From positions 1 to 35,597 of the IMG/VR virus record IMGVR_UViG_3300010389_000056: a stretch of DNA of 35,597 nt; one strand, 5' to 3'. This DNA is from a virus. This document shows positions 21,669-33,600 of this stretch, in pieces (position 1 is the first letter of the stretch; every line of letters starts with the position of its first letter). The position numbers and the translations under genes were made by a program. The notes beneath the pieces were generated by a model. That model was not told the DNA's origin and made no database searches. It saw nothing but the letters and a program-made list of their open reading frames with translations.

Positions 21669-24600
21669 TAGAGTTCAGTCAACCACCAACCTTGGTATGC
21701 AGCAGGTATAAAGTTATCTCCATCACTTTGACCAACATAAATCAATCCAAAGGATGCATTTTTGTTTTGAACTACCAATTCACCAGATGCATATGGAGAT
21801 GATAATCCTCCTAATTTAGTTCCTTCAATGTCACCTTGAACTGGAACTGGTTCACCACCAACAATTGGAGCACGAATAACAAGAGAATTGTTGTATGTCA
21901 ATTCTCCACCAACTTCAGTAAATCTAATAATATCTCCAGTTACAGCATCAGATGGTAATGTTAGAACGAGAGCACCTGTAGAAGGAGCAACCTGCACAAT
22001 ATAATTTATATTGACTTCAACAGTTCCATTTGAATTGATAAACTTGGCAATGTGACCACCATTTTTATTCTTATATCCAATCTTACCAAATGCATCAATC
22101 GATCTGTCTTGATTGACAGTAAATGTGCTATCACCATTTTCACCTAGATTCCTTACGGTTAGAATCTCTTGTTCTGAAGTTGGGTTGGCAGACGCAACAC
22201 CAGCAACATCAAGTAAACGTCCAACAAATGTATCACCTGTATTCGAATCAACTTGGAATGTTGGTGTATATTCCTTGTTAGTAAACTGAATTGAGTTAGG
22301 ATCCTCAACACACTGTGATGGGAAGACTCTCAACTGACCACTAATATCAGTACCAGCATAAATTGTTAATAGACCAGCTTCGAAGTGGTGTTCTTCGTTG
22401 TTGATCAATTTCAGGATAGGTACTTCATTATCAGTACCCATGATAGTAAAGTTAGAACCAATAAAGTTTACATCATCATAAACATCTAACTTACCATGAT
22501 GATAGTTGGTCTTGACGAGTTTAGTGCCTCCATCATTAGTTACAGTATTGTCTACTTCTAGATATTCATTACCAATAATGAGGAAGTATTCACGATCTAG
22601 GAAGAATGGAACAAGATCACTATTTTCAAGTCCAACCGTAATAGTTGTATCAGCACCTGTTGCATCAAGATCTTGAGTTAGGACAGTCTGTTCTCTCAAG
22701 AGAACTCTGAAAACGGTTTCACCATCTTGATGAGTAGTAGATGTTTTTTCACCATCACTAGTACCAATGTACTGGGAAACGTTATCATTTCTAATAACAG
22801 GCAGATTGCCTGCAGGCGATGTGGTCGTTGTTGGAGTTCCACTGATATACATCAATTCTGGAGTTTCAGTTCCGTATCCAACAAGAATAAAATCACCTTG
22901 TTCAAAATCAGTAATATCATCAACTGGCAAAGAAGTAGCAGTTGCTGTTACTCCCGAAACACTGTTGACAAATGTTGTTGCGATATCATTATCAACTTTT
23001 GGATCTTTGAGGAATACTAATACTCGATCACCAACAGAATGTGATTCAAGCGTACTACCCCACTGAGATCTCTTAGCATAAACTTCACCATATGGATTAC
23101 CAATAGTAGTGTCACCAGTGCAGGTATCAACATTGAATACTGCTCTTACATCATCAGTAATAGTGAAGTTATCATTTCTTGAAGCTTCAAGTTGAGCACC
23201 TTCAGCAGTTCCATTTCCACCAAAATCGACATTTAGAGTAACAGTAGTTGTACCATTAGTAGTTACTATACTAATGATTTGTGGATCAGTAAATCTAACT
23301 TCTCCAGAATCTGTGGGGAATTGATTTTGTTGTAATGTTACAGATCCGTTGTTTCCAGTCAGTCTGACAAAATCACCAACTTCTAATCCACTATCGTCAT
23401 TTACAAGAGTAATTGTGTCAGATTCTGCTTGGATATTTCCAGTAAAGTTGAAGATTGATGCAGTCTTACATCCACCATTAATTTGTAGTGTTTGACCAAG
23501 AGTTACATCTCCCTTGATTGTAGTGTCACCCGTAGTGGAATCAACAACAAATACGTCATTTGCTTCATCATCACAATCAGTTCCATCAGAAATTCTAAAT
23601 TTCTGTGTTAGTAGTTGTAATGTTTCATCAACTTTGATAAATTCACCAGATGCACCTGTGTCATCATTTCTGCTAACAATAATATAATCATTTTCAGTTA
23701 GAGATCCGCCAAATTCTGCAAGGTATACATCATCAAATTCTCCAGTAGCATCAAGTGATTGCTCTAACCAACTAGCATCAAACTGAACATTGACTTTATA
23801 AATTGAAGTTGTATCAGGATGATTTGTTAGAGTATTTGGAGAGAAATTGCCAAATGGTCTCCTCTTGACTTTCAAGAAATAAGGAGCAGTAGACCTAGAA
23901 ACTTCAAGAATTTGTACAATTTCTGGGTGTGCCGTCTCATTATCCCAATTACCAACGACAGGTGAATCAATGATAATATAATCATTTTCTCCTAAGTATT
24001 GCAGTCCAGTAGAAAGGAAAGGACTGTTCTTGATTGGTAGATAGAATTCATCTGGATCAGTTAGAGCAGGAAGAATCTGTGGTTCATCGGTGCTAATTGG
24101 ATTTGCCTCAGTTCCTTTTTGTCCCTGATAGAAAGATCCACCCCAAGTGCCAGCACCAGCAGTATCAACTGCGTTATATCCGTCATCTCCTGGTTGTAAG
24201 ACAAGGACATTTAGAATGTCAACGTTTTGTGTAAACGTTCCATCCAGATTGACACCATCTTGATGTGCAACATCATCGCTACCCATTCTCTTTCTTTGAC
24301 CTTTGAACGAGAAGGACGCTGTACCACCACAGATTTGAACTGATGCATCAAACTTTGCAGATGCAACAACCAACAGTTTGTTATTGATAGTTGTAGTTCC
24401 ACCCTGACCTGCAATATTAATTTCAGAAGCGTTAGTAGCAAAGTTGACTGTTGAAGGACCACCAGAGTTAGAGAAAAGATTAATAAGAGATGCCTGAGAT
24501 CTTAGATTCGCTTGTCCCTGTTGACGACGGAATCCTAACCATTGGTCACCATCAACTCTAAATGATTGAGTATGTACTCTTGTATAAGATAGACTTTCGT

Positions 24601-27600
24601 TGATGTTTCCAAATGCACCACCAATTTCAATCTTACTGATTCCAGTTCCAGTATTCGCAATACTACCATCGGCAGCAACAGTAGCACTATCGGGAGTTTT
24701 GCCAATCCAGATATTACTATGATTTGATGAACTACCAAAGTAGAAGAACTGATCTCCAGTTACATTATTACCTAACTCAAACTTATTGGTCTGAGCATTA
24801 TTGCCGATGTATATATTTTGCTGTGTAGATCCATCATAAGTATCAGCAATATTCAATTCTATTGCTTCATTTACAAAATCTACATCAGTTGCACTGTTTG
24901 CTAGACTTAGAACATCTACACTGTTTGCTATGTTTAGAGTGCCAACAAATCCAGTGTCATTGATGAAGTTGAATGTACCAGTTGTAGTATCAGTTCTTAT
25001 TTCTGTTGTAGTTCCATCACCATGAATTTCAATGTCACGCTCAAAACGTACATCTTCAGTGAATCTTGAATCACCCTTGACTACAAATGCTCTATTAAGT
25101 TCAGCATCGGTTACGTTAATACCAACCTTATTCTCATTATTTCCTCTACCCGATTCAGTGATTGGAACAAATTCAGTAGAAACACGGAATGCTGCTTGTA
25201 CATTATCAATATTGAGACTGGTATTTGTGGTTGTATCATCCCAACCAACAACTAAAGCATCAGAAATTCTATTCTGTTCTCTATCATCATACGTCTCATG
25301 ATCCAACCAATCACTGGTTGTACGACCACTAATGTAAGCATTACCAACAACATCCAAGTTAGCACGAGGATCAGTAGTAGCATTATTTTGGAATGCATCC
25401 AGATATGCAGCATGTGGTGCTCTAGCAAGGGTATTGATACCCAACTTGAATGTACCAAAAGATCCAGAATCAGTTCTAATTGCTTCAGAACCAATTACAC
25501 CAAATTCTTTCCAGTTAGATACAGAGAATGATATTTGTGCATTTGGTGAAGGATTGCCAGAATCTTGCAAGAAGTTAGACCAAGATCCCCATGGAGATTG
25601 AGAAGTGTCAAATGCAGGAATGAGATTTCCATCTCTTGGAATAATTTCAAAGTAAAGTACGTTATCATTTGGATCAAATAGATAACTTCCTCCATTCAGA
25701 ATAGTCCAGTTTCCATTTAGAAGAGTATTATAAAGAATATTTGACAATCTTATCTCAGAATTGGAAGCAATTTCTAAATTCTGTAAGGTTTCAGTAAATA
25801 CTAACTTACCAATGTTTACATTTTGGTCAATTAGAACTTGGAAATTCTGAATAACGTTGTTTGGAATATCAGTGAATATATTTGAATAAATCCATCCCAA
25901 AGATCCAGACTTATTAACAGAACCACCCTTGAATAGCATGTCACCTGTATCAGGTAACACTCCACCAGATACATTTAGAACACTATTTTCATAGCTAACA
26001 ATTCCACCATATGCCTGATATTGTTCAGATGGAGAAATTGATGTTGCTATATCTTGGTTTGGAGTTGTATTATTTGCTGTACCATTTGGAGCACTGATAA
26101 AGAACTTATATCCCTGACCATCTCCTCTTCTATTCAGAGAGAATATAGCAGAATCAACTCTGTTTTTACCTATTCTGATATCTCCAGTAGTGTTGGGGAA
26201 ATAATTATCTCTAGATAAAGTGACATCTTGATTCAATCCGCTGACAGGATCAATTTCACTAACAATGGACTGAATTACTAATGGTGAAGATTGATTTGTT
26301 AGCTGTACATCAGGTACGTTGATTAGAATTGGTGAGTTGAAATTGTTAACCAAATCACCATCGTCGCCACCTACAACTGTAATATTTTGATTGAATGTTA
26401 CAGGAGTATCAAATGTACTTACCAGTCCACCAATAACATCATTTTGATCTCCATCATCGGCAAGTTCTGCTCTATCGATAAAGGTTTCTTCGCCAGTAAT
26501 AGCGTTGATTCTTCTGTTACCGATATAGAGGTCACCCTGTGAGTTGATACCCGTGTAGAAGACGATACCAGCGTCTTGTTTCTTACTTTGAGCATAGAAG
26601 TCCTCTTCTGGTTCTAGGACGATCTCCTGACGCGCTGGAAGACCTGTGGAGTAGTTACCAGGACCGAAACCAAGGTATTCAAACGTGTGGTTACCAGCAC
26701 GAGCGATAGATGGTCTGCGGAGTTCAACGTAGTAACGCTGATCTGAAACAACAGTGTTATCACCAGCAATAGGAATAGTACGGTCTTCTGAACCAGAAGT
26801 TGCATTACCTAGTTGTGCTTGAATTATATTCTCATTTGTAAATGTGCTCTCAATGAAAGCAGGTTGCTTGAGAAGGTCAACAATAAGTTCTTTGGTTACA
26901 GAGTTCTTAGTGTCGTTGACAGTAACCTTACCATGAATATAGTTGTCAGCAGCAGAGAATGACTGAGGTGGGTCAATCAACTGTGAGTAGTAGTTCTTCT
27001 CTGCTTCTGAAGTACCATTTTTGGTAAACCAGAGAGGATCGTTTCTATAGTTTAGAGGATAAAGTTTACCTACAGGTTGGGAGAACTTAAATCTACGGAA
27101 GTTGGTAGAAACACCAGCACCAGTTGGATATGGAGAGATATTACCACGTAAGCAAGTTAGATAGTAAATACCATCTTGCTGACCTGGGATTCTCTTCTGA
27201 AGCTCTGCGCTGTCAAAGATATAGAAAGTATCTTCAATGACACCAACATCATTGACAGATTCAACATAATATTCAATACCAAAATTATCTTGAATAGTAT
27301 CTCCAGGAGTAATGGTATAAACGTTAGCGCCGTTTTGCTTGTAAAAATACTCTGGGAAATTTTTTCTGATATGTGTCTTCAGAGGTAGCGATTTGCCCAT
27401 ATCCTGATCTTCCAGCATATCAGCAAAGACATTACCCTGTTGGAATCTGGTGTTCTGGAACTCACTATACTCCAAGGAATTAATACCCTTAGGACCATTG
27501 ATGCCCTTGATAATTAGGTAATGATCTCCACCAACGTTGAAATATCCATGAATATATGCAGATCCTTCAGTATTTCCAGAGAAAGAAACAGCATTATTGG

Positions 27601-30600
27601 TAGAACTTGCAGTTTTATCTGTTACAAATGATCCACCCTGAGGAGCATTAATCTTGACCGTGGTGAGAATTTCGTTTCTTAGACCAGGATAATTGACAGT
27701 ATCAATACCATGATCAAAGACAGTCAACTCCAAATAACTAATAGCAGGATTTAGACTATCTTGGACGTAACGACCAGATTGAATAGTAGCAGCAACACCA
27801 GAATTGAATCTTGCAATTGCTTTATAATCTATGTCTTGATCTTGACCAGTTGTTGGTCTTCTATATGGATCATATCTTTCTTCTAAATCTAAGTTATCAT
27901 CAGAATTGAAATCACCACTGGTGTATCCAATAAGTTCTGTAGGTTGTTCTGGGTTTGCAAATCTTGCTCCATAAACATTACCAACAACAGGCTTGAGTAA
28001 AATCTTCTGTGGAACTAATCTACGAGTGTCATCAGTTCTAGTCTTGATAACAAATCCATTGATAGGATCTCTTGCATTCTCAAGATACTTAGGAATGACA
28101 TAACGTAGTTTATATGTTCTGTCATCTGCCTCACGAGTATCATTGACACGCTCATACCACGTATCAGTTGTGGTAGGTTTGCTAGCATAGTCACTTTGGA
28201 ATAATCTGTAGAAGATCTTATCATATGTCTCTGCTTCAGACTGTGCAGAATTAATTTCATCAACACACTGTATATACCACTTACCATTATCAGTGTCACT
28301 TGCTTGGAATGTTGGATCAAACTTTACAGGAACACGTTTCTTGTTTGATAGAACTCTGAACTTAGCTTGTCCTTCTTCTTGATTTGATGGAACAACAAAG
28401 GTAATTGGAAGAACATTATTCTGTGCATGTGCTTCAGTCTTGTGAATAGTAAACGTCTTGTTGTTCTGATAGCGAACGAAGAATTCTTTATTTGGATTGA
28501 TTCTACCAGCAAGAGTTCCAGATGTAATTGCGACATCAGGATCTGCTTGATAAGTACTATCAAGAAGTGGAAGTTCTCCACCAGAAGTTGCTCTAAAGAA
28601 TACTTTTTGTGGTGTGGTAGATGGGTTTGGAATATCAAACACATGTGAAACATTTGTCTGAATACCACCAGAAACAGTAGAACTCAAAGAGCAATTATAA
28701 TTGATTAGATCATAACTTTCATCAAGAACGAATTGATAGATATCAATTTCAACATCAGGATCGATTCTTTCAGTTTCTGATGCATAGATGTAGATACCAG
28801 CAGCAGCATTTTCTGGCGAGGTAGCAAGCATCAGTTTAGTCTGATCTGTTCCGTCAAACTCTAGACCAGGCTCAGCATAATTTACTGGTTGTGTTGCTCT
28901 ACCAGGAGCAATGACATAATATGTTTCATTAGTATCAAATCCTCTAGGAAGTCTAACAAGACGCTTGTCAACATCAACATACTTATTGAGTACTGCATCA
29001 AAACGAGGACGTGGTACAAGTCTTACTGGTGTACCAGTAGCAAAGTTGTGGGCATTAGTTTGACCATCACCAGTGATATCAATAGAGAATACAGTTGCTC
29101 TAGATGCAAGTTTTGCAGTATCAAATGTAGGTTCTACTCTTTCTACAGTAGGAACTACATTACCTTGTCCATCAACCTGAGTCAACCCACTATTGATGAT
29201 AGTAGTAATATTATCAGTCAACTGTAAGATTGCTCCTGCAGTTGATGCACACTCACGCTGTGAGGATGAGACAGTGGTATCCTGAATTACGTCTGGGCTA
29301 GATGACTCAGAACCTACAAATACAGTCTCTGGAAGAGTATCTGCCCAAGAACCTTTCTCGAAAGTAAAGTATAGATTAGTACTGGTACTTGTTTGTCCAG
29401 CATTTATATTATTACCACTTTCTAGACGAGATCCTTCTACACCAATTTCAATTCTTGTGGAATCAATGATGCTCTTAACATATGTTCCATCAGGAATATT
29501 GGTGGTAATCTGCTGCAGTGCATATGGAGTGTAGTTTGGATTATCAGCATTTTCTCTAAGTTGTACTTCCGCAGTCTGAAGAAGACCATTGACATAAGCA
29601 GGTGCAGAAGTAATAGTGTTATCATATTCTTTGACACTCATGCCAATTAGAATACCACTAGTATCATTGACATCAATGATTGCAGAGGCAGCAACATTTC
29701 TAGTTCCACCGTCTGGCGTTGGAATACTTACAAGAGATGGAGAATCTGTAGTCGTGCAATTATATGCAAGGAAGTCAAAGTTACGCATTGCTGCGATTGC
29801 CATTTGACCAACATAGTTCCAAGCATCAGTAGTTTCTACTGCCTCACCATCAATGTAGTCTAGTTGAGCACCAACAAAGTATGCTTCACCTGCTTGGATG
29901 CTGTTGATGTTGCCACCATATCTGAGGTCATTAACAATAGCATCAACGATGTAAGATACATCACGGAAGCACTTGGACTCTTCAGCATTAACAATGAAGT
30001 CTCCAACATTTACAGTTGGCAGATCAGCAAGTGATCCACTGCTGATTGCATCGGTAAGAATATCAAATAGATTCTCGATTGAGGTACGAACGTTTGCACA
30101 ATCCCAGTTTCCAGTGCTGAGAGGTGGTAGTGATTCAAGATCTCCAGCAAGGAGAGAATCACAAACGATACCGATAAGAGTATCAATTGTCGCCAGAACA
30201 TCAGAGCAGTTGCCTAGTGTGTAGGTGGTAGGTTGTGCAGGAGCAGTTCTAACAACACCACTGAGGTTGCCAACACCAGCATCAGTTCCGATTGCTTGGA
30301 TGATAATGTCCATCAAGGTGTCAACAGCACCAGCTGCAGATCCACATGTAGGAAGTTTAGCTTCAATATCCCAGTCGTCTACAATTGTTAGATCCTTCTT
30401 CTGGGTTAGTGGGTTGTTAGCAGATACGCTTACAGTCTCATTTCTTAAACACTGGATAGCAATTGTCTTTGCTTCAGAGAATACTCTTGCTGCTTCATCA
30501 CGCTCAGCGTCAATGAAGGTTTCAATTGCTTCTCCGTTAAGTGTGTTAGTTACATAAACTTCAGCAGCATCATAAGTTCTAGCATTTCCACCAAACTTAA

Positions 30601-33600
30601 CATCATACATTACCTCTTCTAGAACGTCATAAACGTCATCTAGGCAGTCTTGCTCAGTGTTTCCAGATTGTGGAGCATAAGAAGGATATGCGGTAAGCAT
30701 ACGCTCATATGCTTCCTTAGCAATGAACTCTTTATTATCTAGAACAAGGTTATATGCATCAGCATGAATGTCAGCGACGAATGCAGGATCACCAACCTGA
30801 TCTAGAGTTAGAGTTAGATCACGATCATAGTATTGGTTGTTAACTGCACGATTCATTAGATCGGCAGCACGTTTGAATGCAGTGATAGAAGGACCAACTT
30901 CATTGTCAACACCATTGCTGATTAGAGCATTGTTGTTGAAGTATTCCTTAGTTGCAGCGATTGTATACTCGTTACCACCAAACCAGAGATCCTGTGCAAC
31001 AGCATCAACAATATGACCGATATCTCTACGGCACTTAGTCTCGCCAGTGAGGAATGAACCAGCGTTTTCAACAGCTAGGTTGTTGAGGTTACCATCAGTG
31101 ATTGCATCAGTAACGATTGCAGAAAGAGTGGAGATAGCATCACGAACATTAGTACAAGAGTTAGGATTCTGATTGTCACCAGTTGCTGGATCAGCAGTTA
31201 CTGTGAGATCCCTATCATACAGTTGGTTAGTAACTGCTTGCTGCATGAATGTTGAAGCTTCATTGAATGCAGTAACGCTTTCTGCTTCTTCACCAACTAG
31301 ACCGTTGCTAATAGGTGCATTACCATCAAAGTATTGCTGAACAAATGTTCTGGTGTGCTTGTTACCACCAGCAAAGAGGTCAACAGATACAGCATCAATG
31401 AAGTAACCGATATCACGACCACACTTCTCCATACCAGCAGGAGCAGATCCCTTGTTTAGTTCAATTGGTAAATTACTTGCAAGGTCACCACTAGAAACAA
31501 TAGTAGTAACAATACCAGCTAGCGTATCAATAGAATTTTGAACATCAATGCAGTTCAATTCATATTGATTTCCTTGGTTAGGACCAGGATCAGCAGTGAT
31601 AGTCAGATCCTTATCATATAACTGGTTTGTAATTGCTTGCTTCATTACTGCAGCAGCATGATTGAAAGCAGTAACACTCTCTGCTGTCTCACCTACAAGA
31701 CCATTGCTGATAGGATCATTGTTTACATCAAAGTATTCAGCGGCAAATCTATATGAATACTCATTACCGCGAATGAACAAGTCAAGTGCTACAGCATCAA
31801 CAAAGTATCCAATATCTCTACGACACTTAAGTTCACCAACTTCACTAGTATAAGGAGTCTCAGGAACTAAATCAGTCAAATTGCCAGCAGCAATTACATC
31901 AGTAACGATAAGTGTTAGAGAATCAATTGCATCACGAACATTAGTACAAGATGCTGGATCAATATTAGAACCAGTAGCAGGATCAGCAGTAATTGATAAA
32001 TCCTTGACAGCTAACTGGTTAGCGATTGCTTGCTTCATGAGGTTTCTTGCCTCTTGGAAAGCAACAATACTTTCAGTTTCTTCGCCAACTAAACCATTCG
32101 TAATTGGTGCTCCACTCTCATTGAAGTACATGGAGACAAACTTACGTGCATACTTGTTACCACCCATGAATACGTCAAGGGAGACAGCATCAACGAAATA
32201 TCCAATATCACGCTTACACTTAAATTCTGTTCCAGCAACACCAGGATATGCACTGACCATGTTGGTCCATGCTGTATCAATAATGTCTCCTCTGTTTTGC
32301 TGAATCAGTCTGTAAGAATCAGCAAATCTAGATGTAGTAGTAGTCTGTGCATCACCAGGGAAGTAGAAGTCAGGATGTTCAATAGCAATCTGCGCTAAAG
32401 CACGGTCTTGAATCTCGTCCTTATTCTTCTGAATGAGGCGATATGAATCATAGAAACGTGAATCATCCGTAGTCTGAGAATCGCCTGGGAAGTAGAAATC
32501 AGGATGATCAAAAGCAATCTTAGCAAGTGCTCTATCTTTGATCTCCTTGCTGTTGCGACGAATCATTCTGAACGCATCAGCATATCTTGACTGATTGTTG
32601 GTCTGTGTATCACCAGGAATGTAGAAGTCTGGATGATAAACAGCAACTTCTGCTAGTGCTGCATCAAGGATAAACTCACGGTTAGAAACAATACGATTGC
32701 GAGCATCCTTATAACGACCAGCAGGATCTTGCTTGTTGGCAGCATCAACAGTAACACCTTCGCTGTTGAGTCCTAGAGCATCAGAACCAGTGCTACCAGC
32801 AACAATACCGTAAGGAGATAGAATGCTAGGATCTTCTGGATCATATAAAGTTGCTGTTACATCAAGAAGATTAGCAACTGCTTTCTTACAAAGATCTCTT
32901 GCTCTATTGAATGCAAATACAGCTGGTTGCTCTTCACCAACTAGACCATTGTCAATTAGATCACCATTAGCATCAAAGTATTCTTTAGTTGCTTCAATAA
33001 TGTTTCTATTGCCACCATCTCTAAGGTCTTCTGCGATAGCATCAACAATGTAACCAATGTCACGCTTACACTTTTCACCAAATGTGTTTCCACCGTTACC
33101 ATCATAGTTGGGGAAAGTTTCCAACATTTGAGCATATGCATCATCAACAATTTGCTGACGATTGTTTAGAATTAGATTGCGAGCGTCAAAGTAACGACCA
33201 GCAGCAGGGTTCAGTGAAGGATTGACATATGAAATGTTTTGAAGTCTTGGATACTTCTCTAGGATGTAACCAAAAATCTCCTCCTGAATCATGCGACGAT
33301 TGCTTTCAATGAGGTTAGCAGCGTCTACATTGTTGTTATTAATAACAAAGGTCTCGTCACCACTTGGATTTAGAACAGAACCTTTTGCAATATACTTGAC
33401 AAAACCAGTTGGTTCTAATGTTGCCTGATACTCAGTAATGTTATTCTTAGAATCCAGTTTGACATAGAGTTTATCTCCAGTCTTAGCACCAACTCTATAT
33501 CCTTCAATTGTAGCAGCAGGGCGAACTAGTGGATTGTCTAGATCTGTACCGCCAAAATATAATCTTGTTTTATTCTCACCATCTTGTCTAGTTCCCTGTA

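Noticed and set aside
29905-33064. A CRISPR-like periodic array
   Set aside because: The periodicity (about 390 bases and 120 bases) corresponds to coding repeats with preserved frame. There are no identical 25-40 base repeats separated by unique spacers, and no cas genes.
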